This document shows, piece after piece, positions 25,805 through 34,410 of a stretch of DNA of 64,000 bases (the stretch's first letter is position 1; each line of letters begins with the position of its first letter). Both the position numbers and the translations under genes were made by a program. Origin of the DNA: Verrucomicrobia bacterium UBA1183. GTDB lineage: Bacteria; Verrucomicrobiota; Verrucomicrobiia; Opitutales; UBA9783. The notes beneath the pieces were generated by a model, which made no database searches, was not told the DNA's origin, and was given only the letters and a program-made list of their open reading frames with translations. Location: NCBI GenBank assembly GCA_002309885.1, contig DBYP01000018.1, positions 1 through 64,000 on the forward strand, read 5' to 3'.

Positions 25805-28164
25805 TTCTTAATCGCTTCCGTATCGTAAATTACCTGCGGCTTGTCACCTAACAATACCAAAGCGGGCAAATTGCGAACCTGGTACTTTTTCGCCAATTCA
25901 AAACCGGCCTCTTCGGAAGTATTGACCCAATGTCCTGTAAAACCTTGCTCCAACAGGAACGGTTTCAGCGCCTGACATTTTACACAGGTATCGCTAAAGA
26001 AGAATAGCTTCTCTGCATCGCTAGCGCATTCTGCAGGGCACTCGCCATCAGCTTTGGTTTTATCGGCACAACAACAGCCCTTTCCAGAAGGTGGTGTTGA
26101 GTGATTGACATCGTACGTCAGACGCTGCTTGAACTCTTCTTTCTTACCCTTATTCCAAAAAGTTACCGCACGATAATAACCGGTAATGCGGCTGTAAACC
26201 TCCATTTCGGCACCACATTGCGGACAAAATTCCTGTTTTCCAGCAAAACGACCGTGCGTTTCGCAAACCGAGAACGTGGGCGAAATTGAAACGTACGGTA
26301 TGCGGAAGTTGTTAACGATTTGGCGTACCAACGTCCGGCAAGATTGCGCATCCGGCAAGGATTCACCCAAGAATACGTGGAACACCGTTCCTCCGGTGTA
26401 CTTGGTCTGGAAGCCCTCTTGCAGCTGCAATGCCTTGAACACATCGTCGGTGTAATCTACAGGCAAGTTGCTGGAATTGGTATAATAAGGATCCGTTGTT
26501 CCGGATTGAATGATATCCGCAAACTTTTCCTTATCGATCTTCGCTAAACGATACGAGGTTCCTTCCGCCGGTGTGGCTTCGAGATTGTACAGATTGCCTG
26601 TTTCTTCCTGGTAATCCGCTAAACGTTTGCGCATATGCAGCAGTACTTTCTCGGTAAACGCATGACCTTCCTCGCTTGCAATGGATTTATGCAAGAAGTT
26701 CAAGCAGCATTCGTGCATACCGACCAACCCGATGGTCGAGAAGTGATTATTGAACGACTTCAAATAACGACGGCTGTAGGGGAACAAGCCCTGATTCATC
26801 AATTGCTGAATCGTCTTACGCTTGCATTCCAGCGAATCCTTGGCGATATCCATCAATTCATCCAAGCGCGCGAAGAATTCATCTTCGTTTTTGCTCAAGT
26901 AGCCGATACGCGGCATATTGATGGTAACAACACCGATGGAACCTGTGAATTCATCCGCTCCAAACAATCCGCCACCACGACGCCGCAATTCGCGCTTATC
27001 CAACTGCAAACGGCAGCACATGCTTCGAACATCGGAGGGATTGAGGTCGGAATTGATGAAGTTTTGGAAATAAGGCGTACCGTACTTCGCCGTCATTTGG
27101 AACAACAGATCCGCATTTTCACTTTCCCAATTGAAATCCCGCGTAATATTGTACGTCGGAATCGGATAGGCAAATCCACGACCGTTCGCGTCGCCTTCCA
27201 GCATGATTTCCAAGAAGGCGCGATTGATCATATCCATCTCCTTCTGACAATCCTTGTAGCAGAAATCGCGCTCTGTACCACCAATAATGACCTTTTTATC
27301 CGCTAAGTCGTTCGGACAAACCCAATCCAACGTAATGTTTGTAAACGGCGGTTGCGTACCCCAACGTGAGGGCGTATTCAAGCTGTATACAAAGCTTTGG
27401 ATGTGCTGTTTTACTTCTTTAAAGGATAAATTCTCATTTTTTATAAAAGGAGCCAGATAAGTATCGAAACTGGAAAACGCTTGTGCACCGGCCCATTCAT
27501 TCTGCATCGTTCCCAGGAAATTAATAATATGCCAAATAGCGGTCGAAAAATGTTTTGCTGGTTTTGAATTGATTTTTCCGCGAACACCACCGAATCCCAA
27601 TTCGAGCAGTTGACGCAAACTCCAACCCGCACAATAACCGGAAAACATCGACAAATCGTGCAAATGGAAATCTCCATTCTTGTGCGCATTTGCGACCTTT
27701 TCATCGTAGATATGATGCAACCAGTAATTCGCTGTAATCGCACCCGCATTGTGAAGGATCAACCCTCCCAACGAATAATTGATGCTGCTATTCTCGTTAA
27801 CACGCCAGTCGGTCTGATTGAGGTAACCATCCATGATCTTCTCAACGTCCAAAACTAACGCCTTACCTTCGCGCAAACGATTGCGTTGATTGCGATACAA
27901 GATGTAAGCCTTAGCGACTTCGCTGAAGTTCTCATTCATCAAGACCTTTTCAACGATATCCTGGATCTCTTCAACCGCAGGAATGCTCCTCTCGTGGTAG
28001 CGCGTATTCAACTCCGCAATCACTTGATCCGTCAACCGCTGGACGACTCCGCCACAGGGCTCTCCTTGGGTCGCTAAGAATGCTTTGTGAATCGCATTAA
28101 AGATGCGTTCTTCCTTAAAAGGGACGATCGCACCATCTCTTTTTATTATCTTTTTTATTGCCAT
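25783..28164 (-). CDS. nrdD: Anaerobic ribonucleoside-triphosphate reductase with a C-terminal redox domain
   Basis: Class III glycyl-radical enzyme making dNTPs without oxygen. It has 793 residues: an N-terminal ATP cone (KKIIKRDGAIVPFKEERIFN), the catalytic barrel, a zinc site (CETHGRF, FCPQCGAEMEVY) and the glycyl-radical segment RITGYYR. A cysteine-rich linker (nt 26020-26085) follows, and then about 70 residues of thioredoxin/glutaredoxin type with the active pair in FFSDTCVKCQALKPFLLEQG and the cis-Pro segment VRNLPALVLLG. A fused redox domain could supply electrons to the reductase, a plausible but unproven role. The start at 28164 gives the canonical N-terminus; the open frame upstream to 28212 is not family-like. 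Confidence 0.95.
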   Translation of the reverse strand: MAIKKIIKRDGAIVPFKEERIFNAIHKAFLATQGEPCGGVVQRLTDQVIAELNTRYHERSIPAVEEIQDIVEKVLMNENFSEVAKAYILYRNQRNRLREGKALVLDVEKIMDGYLNQTDWRVNENSSINYSLGGLILHNAGAITANYWLHHIYDEKVANAHKNGDFHLHDLSMFSGYCAGWSLRQLLELGFGGVRGKINSKPAKHFSTAIWHIINFLGTMQNEWAGAQAFSSFDTYLAPFIKNENLSFKEVKQHIQSFVYSLNTPSRWGTQPPFTNITLDWVCPNDLADKKVIIGGTERDFCYKDCQKEMDMINRAFLEIMLEGDANGRGFAYPIPTYNITRDFNWESENADLLFQMTAKYGTPYFQNFINSDLNPSDVRSMCCRLQLDKRELRRRGGGLFGADEFTGSIGVVTINMPRIGYLSKNEDEFFARLDELMDIAKDSLECKRKTIQQLMNQGLFPYSRRYLKSFNNHFSTIGLVGMHECCLNFLHKSIASEEGHAFTEKVLLHMRKRLADYQEETGNLYNLEATPAEGTSYRLAKIDKEKFADIIQSGTTDPYYTNSSNLPVDYTDDVFKALQLQEGFQTKYTGGTVFHVFLGESLPDAQSCRTLVRQIVNNFRIPYVSISPTFSVCETHGRFAGKQEFCPQCGAEMEVYSRITGYYRAVTFWNKGKKEEFKQRLTYDVNHSTPPSGKGCCCADKTKADGECPAECASDAEKLFFFSDTCVKCQALKPFLLEQGFTGHWVNTSEEAGFELAKKYQVRNLPALVLLGDKPQVIYDTEAIKKCVSMGS

Positions 28165-28505
28165 AATTTCGTGATTTTTAGATGCCGACAGACGGCGAGA
28201 CACCGATCCCAACCCCCTGACACATCGAGTACATACTTATTTTCTTAATTTTAAAAACTACCGTCAAGAGGTTTTACATAAAAAAAATTAAATTCGCTAA
28301 AAAACGTACCTTAACACCCTCTCTGTGCCAAAAAAATTTGCTTTGTTTTCCGTAGGAACGTTTTCCCTTTTTTGTCAAGTACAGAATTGACGAAAGGGGA
28401 AAAGCTGAATTTCCCGAGGAAACAGCCAATTTTACTACACTTTTATCTGAAATTTAACAGGGAAAAACACTTTAAGAAATGCTTCTTCGATACAAATATA
28501 TCCAC
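28165..28505. other. Gene-free stretch between nrdD and the VapC toxin gene
   Basis: About 340 bp of AT-rich sequence holding the nrdD upstream region. On the minus strand a TTGACG (about 28260-28265) could be a -35 box, but no convincing -10 or NrdR-type box is visible. A short open frame at 28372-28563 is not supported. Nothing else is recognised. Confidence 0.4.
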
Positions 28506-28916
28506 TCACGCTACCAACTTAACTTTCTCAGCTTTGGCCGCCTCGATAAGCTGTTGGTCATAAGTCGCTAGCGGAACTTTTAGGTCAATCGCAAGCTGCA
28601 AATACGACGCATCATAGAAGGTCAAATTGTGCTTTTGGGCAAGATCGAATACTTTTATAAAATCAACTTCTTTTTTATGGGCAAAGGATAAAAATGATAA
28701 ACTTTCTCTCGCTGCCATTGTATCAAAAATATGTTTTTTACATTTGCTTAGCATGACATTGCCGATTTCGTAGTACAAAAGTTCGGGCAACGCAAAACAG
28801 AGTTCATTACGCGATTCTGATTCAAAAATCCAATTGAATCTCTCAGATTTTGGCGATTCAAAAGCTTCAATCAAGTAAGAACAATCAACAACCGCTTTAA
28901 TATTTTCGTCCTTCAT
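28506..28916 (-). CDS. vapC: PIN-domain toxin (VapC-like)
   Basis: A 136-residue PIN-domain ribonuclease. Acidic catalytic residues occur as expected: Asp in AVVDCSYLIEAF, Glu in LPELLYYEIGNVML, Asp in TFYDASYLQLAIDL and a final Asp in LATYDQQL. It would cut tRNA or rRNA when freed of the antitoxin. It overlaps the antitoxin gene by 20 bp; the ATG at 28916 (or 28919) is used. Confidence 0.88.
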   Translation of the reverse strand: MKDENIKAVVDCSYLIEAFESPKSERFNWIFESESRNELCFALPELLYYEIGNVMLSKCKKHIFDTMAARESLSFLSFAHKKEVDFIKVFDLAQKHNLTFYDASYLQLAIDLKVPLATYDQQLIEAAKAEKVKLVA

Positions 28917-29115
28917 CACGATAAGCTTTAATTTCTTCTTGTGTGGATTGAGCGCTATTCTTTGAATTAATAATCATTCGATAGCGGATATAATCTATCG
29001 TAGGAATCAACATAAAAGATTTATTTTTGTGTCTAATTTCTACAGGATTTTTTTCATAATTGTTAATTATCGTAAATAAATTGCTTCTAAAGGTCGTGGC
29101 GGATATTGCATTCAT
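28897..29115 (-). CDS. Phd/YefM-like antitoxin of the VapC pair
   Basis: A 72-residue protein with the Phd/YefM-type N-terminus NAISATTFRSNLFTIINNYE and then PVEIRHKNKSFMLIP, a DNA-binding and dimerisation region, and a short C-terminal helix (QEEIKAYRDEG) for toxin binding. The ATG at 29115 is preferred to the frame start at 29157, which lies in the promoter. Confidence 0.75.
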   Translation of the reverse strand: MNAISATTFRSNLFTIINNYEKNPVEIRHKNKSFMLIPTIDYIRYRMIINSKNSAQSTQEEIKAYRDEGRKY

Positions 29116-29157
29116 GTACTTATTTAACAAATTTATATGTACATCTGTCAAGGTCAA
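29110..29157 (-). promoter_or_regulatory. Promoter/operator of the VapC-type pair
   Basis: On the minus strand TTGACA is followed 17 bp later by GTTAAA, and the interval holds the inverted half-sites TGTACAT and AAGTACA. This arrangement suits autorepression by the antitoxin, which is an inference. Confidence 0.4.
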
Positions 29158-29168
29158 ATTTTGCCAAC

Positions 29169-29374
29169 TAGGACGTGTCTACATAAACTAGAAATATTAC
29201 GTTTTTGAGAGATCTTTTGTAAAAGATCTTCCAAACCCTCTCAAAATTTTTATGTTTTTGCAACCCTGTTGCAAAAAAAATGAAACGTTTTTGAGGGTTT
29301 AAGGGAACTTTTTTCAAAAAATTCCCTCAGGATTTAAGCTTTTATAACTTTTTATCTCCTGTAGACACACTCTA
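29169..29374 (-). repeat. Full-length palindromic element with IS630-like ends, copy 6 (reverse orientation)
   Basis: The ends read TAGGACGTGTCTACATAAAC and TAGACACACTCTA, matching copy 2 in the opposite direction, each bordered by TA. The inside contains GAGAGATCTTTTGT/AAAAGATCTTCC, a TTTTGCAACCCTGTTGCAAAA core and AAGGGAACTTTTTT/CAAAAAATTCCCT. The right end runs into the rsmE coding region and provides its stop codon. Confidence 0.88.
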
Positions 29375-30089
29375 ACTGACTTTTCAAAACCGCGGCCAGC
29401 GCTACCACAGCGGTTTCGACACGCATAATGCAAGTGGGTAAATGAATAGGTATTGCGAATTGTCTTAAAAAAATTTCTTCTTGTGTCGAAAAACCGCCTT
29501 CCGGCCCTACAATACAAGAAATCAAAGGTTCTGTTTTTAGATTAAAGTGTGCTGTAAAATCGGCTTCCACGCTTCCGAAATAGCAACCGCCCAAATCCAT
29601 CTTAGGAAGTTCATTCCAAGGAACCATCGCGTGCAATCGAGGCAAAAACGGATTTTTGGCTTGCTTGCAAGATTCCTGCAAAATACGCTGAAAACGCTCT
29701 TGGCGCTTGTTCCAAAGCTCGGAACGCCAAGCAGCTCTTTCGGTTCGTTCGCTTAAAACAGGATAGATATTTTGAATACCCAACTCGCAAGCTTTACGCA
29801 GAATATCCTCAAAAGTAGCCATATTGTTGGGCAAACATTGAACCAGATTAAAATTCATCTTCGGAACAGGAACCTCAACCATAGGCTCCAAAAACTCCAC
29901 ACTTCCGGCCTTTTTGCTGAAATGCAATCGTCCCAAACGCAATCTGCCACAGCCATCAAATGAGATAATCTCAGCACCCTCCCCGATGCGCAAAACGTGA
30001 AACAAATGCCGAAAAGACTCATCTGAAAGCTTATAATCGTGCGATAAATCCTCGCAAAATGTCCAAGGGTGGTGGATGTACTGCGTCAC
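29352..30089 (-). CDS. rsmE: 16S rRNA m3U1498 methyltransferase RsmE
   Basis: SPOUT-class methyltransferase acting on U1498 of 16S rRNA. The knot signature [19 protein letters not shown] and the C-terminal [12 protein letters not shown] stretch are present, with the N-terminal PUA-like part ([20 protein letters not shown]). The GTG at 30089 overlaps the clpX stop codon in a GTGA arrangement and gives 245 residues; an ATG at 30116 is an alternative. The last seven codons and the stop (ending LECVYRR) come from the palindromic element, so the native C-terminus has been replaced. Confidence 0.9.
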   Translation of the reverse strand: MTQYIHHPWTFCEDLSHDYKLSDESFRHLFHVLRIGEGAEIISFDGCGRLRLGRLHFSKKAGSVEFLEPMVEVPVPKMNFNLVQCLPNNMATFEDILRKACELGIQNIYPVLSERTERAAWRSELWNKRQERFQRILQESCKQAKNPFLPRLHAMVPWNELPKMDLGGCYFGSVEADFTAHFNLKTEPLISCIVGPEGGFSTQEEIFLRQFAIPIHLPTCIMRVETAVVALAAVLKSQLECVYRR

Positions 30090-31399
30090 TGAAGTATCGG
30101 CTGTGCACCTGAGCAAACAACCGCTTTCGTAATGGTAATCGTTTTAATCGACTTATCTTTCGACACCGTAAAGAAAGCATCCATCATCAATTGTTCAATA
30201 ATGGAGCGCAACGCGCGAGCTCCAGTCTTCAGCTCCAGTGCCTTTTCAATAATCGCATCAATCGCATCCGGCTCCAACACGAGCTTAACCCCTTCCATCG
30301 CAAACAGCTTTTCATATTGCAATAGCAATGCATTCTTCGTTTTTGTTAGAATGAAAACCAAATCCTCTTTCGTCAATTCACGCAATACCGAAACGACCGG
30401 CAAACGACCGACAAATTCAGGAATCATGCCGAATTTAATCAAATCCTCCGCTTGAACGTTCTGCTCCATAAACGAGGAACCCTGTTCATCAAATTTCGAA
30501 CGATCCTTATCAAACCCAAGCACATTGCAACCCAAACGTTCAGAAATGATTTTATCCAAACCAACGAACGCTCCGCCACAGATAAACAAAATATTGGCGG
30601 TATTGACGCGAATATATTCCTGCTCAGGATGCTTACGACCTCCTTTGGGCGGAACATTACATTCGGTACCCTCCAAAATTTTCAGCAAAGCCTGCTGTAC
30701 GCCCTCGCCAGAAACATCACGCGTTATAGAAACATTGCTCGTTTTACGACCAATCTTGTCGATTTCGTCCACATAAATGATACCCATTTCTGCTCTTGCA
30801 ACATCATAATCTGCCGCCTGCAAAAGCCTTAAAACGATATTCTCAACATCCTCACCGACGTAACCGGCTTCGGTCAAGGTCGTCGCATCCGCAATTGCAA
30901 AAGGTACGTTCAAGGTTCGAGCCAACGTACGTGCCAATAACGTTTTTCCGCTTCCGGTAGGCCCTACAAACAAAATATTGCTCTTCTCTACCTCAACATC
31001 GCTCAACGCTTCCGGAATTTTTTCAGAAAAATGCAGCGAATCTTCCAGCTCAAAATGCTCTATGCCTTTTTGCAAAACAAGCCGCTTGTAGTGGTTGTAA
31101 ACTGCGACGGCCAATGTCTTTTTGGCGTGCTCCTGACCTACAATGTAGTCATCCAATACCTTTTTTATAGAACTGGGTGAAAGCACTTTCAAGGCCTTCT
31201 CGGGCTTCGCTTCGTTGTTTACATTCGGAATAGGGACTTCTGTCAAAAGAGATTCATCTACCGGCGCGCCAACCATTCGACGGCAAATTTCCAAGCAATC
31301 CGTACAGATACCCGCGCTACCATCCGGCGAAGAAATCAACTTCTTCACTTGGCTGGCATGACGACCACAAAAGGAACAAAACAATGAATCCTTAGCCAT
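30086..31399 (-). CDS. clpX: ATP-dependent Clp protease ATP-binding subunit ClpX
   Basis: AAA+ unfoldase feeding substrates to ClpP. The 437-residue protein has the N-terminal zinc domain ([24 protein letters not shown]), Walker [19 protein letters not shown], Walker [11 protein letters not shown] and a sensor region [11 protein letters not shown]. It follows clpP by 3 bp. The gene order tig-clpP-clpX is the classic bacterial arrangement. Confidence 0.98.
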   Translation of the reverse strand: MAKDSLFCSFCGRHASQVKKLISSPDGSAGICTDCLEICRRMVGAPVDESLLTEVPIPNVNNEAKPEKALKVLSPSSIKKVLDDYIVGQEHAKKTLAVAVYNHYKRLVLQKGIEHFELEDSLHFSEKIPEALSDVEVEKSNILFVGPTGSGKTLLARTLARTLNVPFAIADATTLTEAGYVGEDVENIVLRLLQAADYDVARAEMGIIYVDEIDKIGRKTSNVSITRDVSGEGVQQALLKILEGTECNVPPKGGRKHPEQEYIRVNTANILFICGGAFVGLDKIISERLGCNVLGFDKDRSKFDEQGSSFMEQNVQAEDLIKFGMIPEFVGRLPVVSVLRELTKEDLVFILTKTKNALLLQYEKLFAMEGVKLVLEPDAIDAIIEKALELKTGARALRSIIEQLMMDAFFTVSKDKSIKTITITKAVVCSGAQPILQ

Positions 31400-31402
31400 G
31401 AG

Positions 31403-31999
31403 CTATTTTTGGGGATTGTTAACGATAACGTGATCCACCAAGCCGTAATCCGCAGCCTCTTGAGCCGATAAAAAGAAATCGCGATCGGAATCCTTTTCGA
31501 TTTGCTCTACCGATTTTTTGCTATGTTCAGCTAAAATCGTATTAATCGTTGAACGCCAACGAAGAATCTCCTTCGCCGCAATAGAAATATCGGAAGCCTG
31601 CCCTGTAACGCCACCCGACGGTTGATGTATCATAACGCGGCTATGAGGCAACGCATAACGCTTACCTTGGGTTCCTGCAGCCAATAAAACCGTCGCCATA
31701 CTTGCTGCCTGCCCAACGCAATACGTTACAATATCACAATGTAAAAATTGCATCGTATCGTAGATGGCCATACCTGCAGTTACACTTCCACCCGGACAAT
31801 TTATGTAGAGATGAACATCCTTCTTAGGATCTTCCATCTGCAAAAACAACATCTGCGCAATAACACCATTCGCAACAAAATCATCAATGGGCGTACCAAT
31901 AAAAATGATTCTGTCTTTCAGCAAACGGCTGTAGATATCCCAGGCTTTTTCTCCGCGACCATCGCGCTCGTAAACGTAAGGCAAAGGCAGGTAATTCAT
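31403..31999 (-). CDS. clpP: ATP-dependent Clp protease proteolytic subunit ClpP
   Basis: Serine peptidase forming the barrel chamber for ClpX. The 198 residues include the nucleophile Ser in [16 protein letters not shown], the His in [14 protein letters not shown] and the Asp in [11 protein letters not shown]. The N-terminus lacks a long propeptide. It sits one base from the tig stop and 3 bp from clpX, so the three are one operon. Confidence 0.98.
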   Translation of the reverse strand: MNYLPLPYVYERDGRGEKAWDIYSRLLKDRIIFIGTPIDDFVANGVIAQMLFLQMEDPKKDVHLYINCPGGSVTAGMAIYDTMQFLHCDIVTYCVGQAASMATVLLAAGTQGKRYALPHSRVMIHQPSGGVTGQASDISIAAKEILRWRSTINTILAEHSKKSVEQIEKDSDRDFFLSAQEAADYGLVDHVIVNNPQK

Positions 32000-32000
32000 A

Positions 32001-33302
32001 TCACTTCTCTTTCTTGTTCAAGGTATCGAATAACCAGTTGATCATCTTCGCCTGAAATGCCTTCCCTTGAATGGCATTGCGTTCGGCTTCGTCCTTTTGA
32101 ACCATCTGTATCAACTTTTGCGGTGTTATATGGCGCTGAGCTGCTTCTTGAACCAAAACACGTTCGATATCCTGGGTTTCCAGCTGCAATTTTTCATCCT
32201 TGAATATCTTTTCGAAGCACAAATTGAGCTTGATACGATCACGTGCAATCGTTTGAGCTTTCTCAAATAAAGCCCCTTTCTGCTCTTCCAATGCCGCATT
32301 CTTTATGCCATGCGACGAAAACAGATTGACCATCTCCTGCAATACTTTTTGCGTTTCAGCATAAACCCAAGAGGGCGGTAAATCACAGGCAACCGATTGA
32401 ATCAAAAATTCCGAAATTTTTTGTTTCTGCTGTGCCGCAAATTCTTGCTCCTTGCGAGAACGGATCGTCTTCTCTGCAAACTGCTTAAGGTCTTCCAAAC
32501 TTTTAACCTGAAACTGCTTGAAAAATGCCTCGTTCAATTCCGGTAGCTTAACTTCACGCACTTCTGCGATTTCAACCGTATAGACAGCTTCCTTTTGTTG
32601 CAATTCTTTTACAGCAAACGTTTTCGGGAATTTGACCTTAATCTCCTTCTTATCGCCAGCTTTCAGCCCTTTTATCCCTTTAACAATTTCCGGAATGCCC
32701 ACTTCGTCCGTCGCATCAACTTCTTCCCAAGTCGTTTTCTGTGTTGTCCAAATGTGGGGTACGCCCTGAAATTCATCCACCGGACGCCCTTCTACATTAC
32801 CAGAATAAGACAATTTTACATAATCTTTCGATTGCGCGGGACGATCGACCACATCATAGGAAGCTTGCTGCTTTTGCAAACGTTCGATGAAGTCCTGAAC
32901 TTCGGATTCAGAAACCTCGATTTTGGATTCATCCAACTTAAATTTCTTATAATCCGGCAACTCAAACTCTGGCTGCAACTCGATCTCCAGCTCCAAAACC
33001 TGCCCCTTGTCTTGCTCGCTGAAATCAGTCTTACTGATAGCAACCACATTCAGTTTATCTTCGTTCTTCAGGTGTTCAAGCGCTTTCGAAATCAATTCTT
33101 GACGAAATTCCGACGTTAAAGCATCTCCAAAGCGTTGCTTAAGGATCTCAAAAGGCACCTTCCCTTTACGGAACCCCGATAATACAGCCTGGGACTGCGC
33201 TTTCTTTAAAACCGTATTTTGGACATCTTCACAAAGCTTGCCATCAAACGTAACCGTTACCTTCTTCGAAACCGAATTGATAGATTCAATATGTGTTTTC
33301 AC
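32001..33302 (-). CDS. tig: Trigger factor
   Basis: Ribosome-bound chaperone and peptidyl-prolyl isomerase for nascent chains. The 433-residue protein has the ribosome-docking signature [18 protein letters not shown] near residue 42, a PPIase domain beginning around residue 150 ([19 protein letters not shown]), and the helical C-terminal arms. It is the first gene of the tig-clpP-clpX-rsmE unit, preceded by the DoxX-like gene on the same strand. Confidence 0.97.
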   Translation of the reverse strand: MKTHIESINSVSKKVTVTFDGKLCEDVQNTVLKKAQSQAVLSGFRKGKVPFEILKQRFGDALTSEFRQELISKALEHLKNEDKLNVVAISKTDFSEQDKGQVLELEIELQPEFELPDYKKFKLDESKIEVSESEVQDFIERLQKQQASYDVVDRPAQSKDYVKLSYSGNVEGRPVDEFQGVPHIWTTQKTTWEEVDATDEVGIPEIVKGIKGLKAGDKKEIKVKFPKTFAVKELQQKEAVYTVEIAEVREVKLPELNEAFFKQFQVKSLEDLKQFAEKTIRSRKEQEFAAQQKQKISEFLIQSVACDLPPSWVYAETQKVLQEMVNLFSSHGIKNAALEEQKGALFEKAQTIARDRIKLNLCFEKIFKDEKLQLETQDIERVLVQEAAQRHITPQKLIQMVQKDEAERNAIQGKAFQAKMINWLFDTLNKKEK

Positions 33303-33313
33303 GAATTCCCTCT

Positions 33314-33733
33314 TTATTTACTTTTTACACTAAATGCTCCCGGCCCAATAAACGAAAATGCTGCGCTGAGGATAATCAAAATACTCAGCGGTGTGTAAGG
33401 CGGCAGAAAGAAAAATTTCCACGATAAAACCTTCCACGCCCCGATCAATCCCATCAGCAATAACGTTAATGTTGCCAATCTAAAATAGAAACCAAGAATA
33501 ATGAACAATCCCGTCCAGATAAAGGTAAACGCCGCCAGGATTCCCCAAAACACATCTGAAAAGGGAAATCCCAAAGCGACCGCCGCATGCCCTAAATGTT
33601 TTAACGCAAAAACATCCCTAAAACAGCAGATGCTGTAAACAATTAGGCAGCTCCCAAAGAAAAATCGAAATAGCAACAAGCCAAAGTTTTCCTTCTCCAG
33701 CCAACATCCAATCTTTGAAAACCAAGAGAGCAT
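33314..33733 (-). CDS. DoxX-like membrane protein
   Basis: A 139-residue integral membrane protein with four predicted membrane segments (LLLFRFFFGSCLIVYSICC, ILAAFTFIWTGLFIILGFYF, LTLLLMGLIGAW, LSILIILSAAFSFIGPG). The layout and the ending SFIGPGAFSVK fit the DoxX/DUF4870-sized four-helix group. The exact role is unknown; relatives are linked to redox stress. It lies 11 bp upstream of tig. Confidence 0.65.
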   Translation of the reverse strand: MLSWFSKIGCWLEKENFGLLLFRFFFGSCLIVYSICCFRDVFALKHLGHAAVALGFPFSDVFWGILAAFTFIWTGLFIILGFYFRLATLTLLLMGLIGAWKVLSWKFFFLPPYTPLSILIILSAAFSFIGPGAFSVKSK

Positions 33734-33765
33734 ACGTACCTATAACCTATTAAAAAAACTAAAAC

Positions 33766-34026
33766 TTACTTAGCGTTCGCCGAAACAGACTTTGCCTCTG
33801 CCTTCTTCGGAGCTGGCTTATTCTTCTCTACCTTCTCGAAGTAAAACTTACCAGAAACTTCATCATATTCCAAAACATACGCATCTTTTCCTTTGGAAGC
33901 ATCCCCCCAGAAAACAGTACTCTTACCTGTCTTGGGATTGATAAAGTCCTGCGCTACATAATCCGCTAGTAAACCGGAACCCGACAAAGCAACCGAAGTT
34001 GCTAAAAATGCAAAACATTTTTTCAT
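33766..34026 (-). CDS. Small secreted hypothetical protein
   Basis: An 86-residue protein starting MKKCFAFLATSVALSGSGLL, a signal peptide. The mature part has an aromatic beta region (AYVLEYDEVSGKFYFEKVEK) and a Lys/Ala-rich tail (APKKAEAKSVSANAK). Not recognised. The start at 34026 is preferred to 34032 but the two differ by only two codons. Confidence 0.55.
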   Translation of the reverse strand: MKKCFAFLATSVALSGSGLLADYVAQDFINPKTGKSTVFWGDASKGKDAYVLEYDEVSGKFYFEKVEKNKPAPKKAEAKSVSANAK

Positions 34027-34170
34027 ATCCATAGTTTTTCTACGCCCACCATAATTGGGTAAATCGCCTCTCCCGTCAAGCTCTGTTTATAGAAAAGTTG
34101 TCATAGGAGAAACAAGCAGATTATACGCACACAGGATAGGCAAAACACAAAAAACAACCAACAAAAAACA

Positions 34171-34312
34171 TAAGGGAACTTTTTAAAAAGCTTCCTTTAA
34201 GCTCTCAAAAACTTTTTCCTTATTTTGCAACACGATTGCAAAATGACTGGGGTGCAGGGCCTCTGCCCTGTTTTTAAGGGAGTTTGAAGGATTTTTTGAA
34301 AAATCCCTCAAA
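34171..34312 (+). repeat. Nested palindromic repeat, copy 7
   Basis: AAGGGAACTTTTTAAAAAGC with TTCCTTTAA, CTCTCAAAAACTTTT, a TTTTGCAACACGATTGCAAAA core, GCAGGGCCTCTGCCCTG, and GAAGGATTTTTTGAAAAATC/CCTC. The following bases (to about 34338) loosely resemble the outer end of copy 2. It fills most of the gap between the small secreted protein and alaS. Confidence 0.8.
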
Positions 34313-34410
34313 AATGTAATTCTTAACTCATTTAGATACTATCTGGATTTTCTTCAGAAACCTTCCGAAAAAGATTGCTTATTTACGTGGGTTCTTCTAC
34401 TAATAAGAGC

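Noticed and set aside
28372..28563. 63-codon plus-strand frame near the VapC gene
   Set aside because: Overlaps the end of the toxin gene on the other strand and has no support.
34375..34410. Upstream TTG start for alaS
   Set aside because: The added 12 residues are not part of the family N-terminus.
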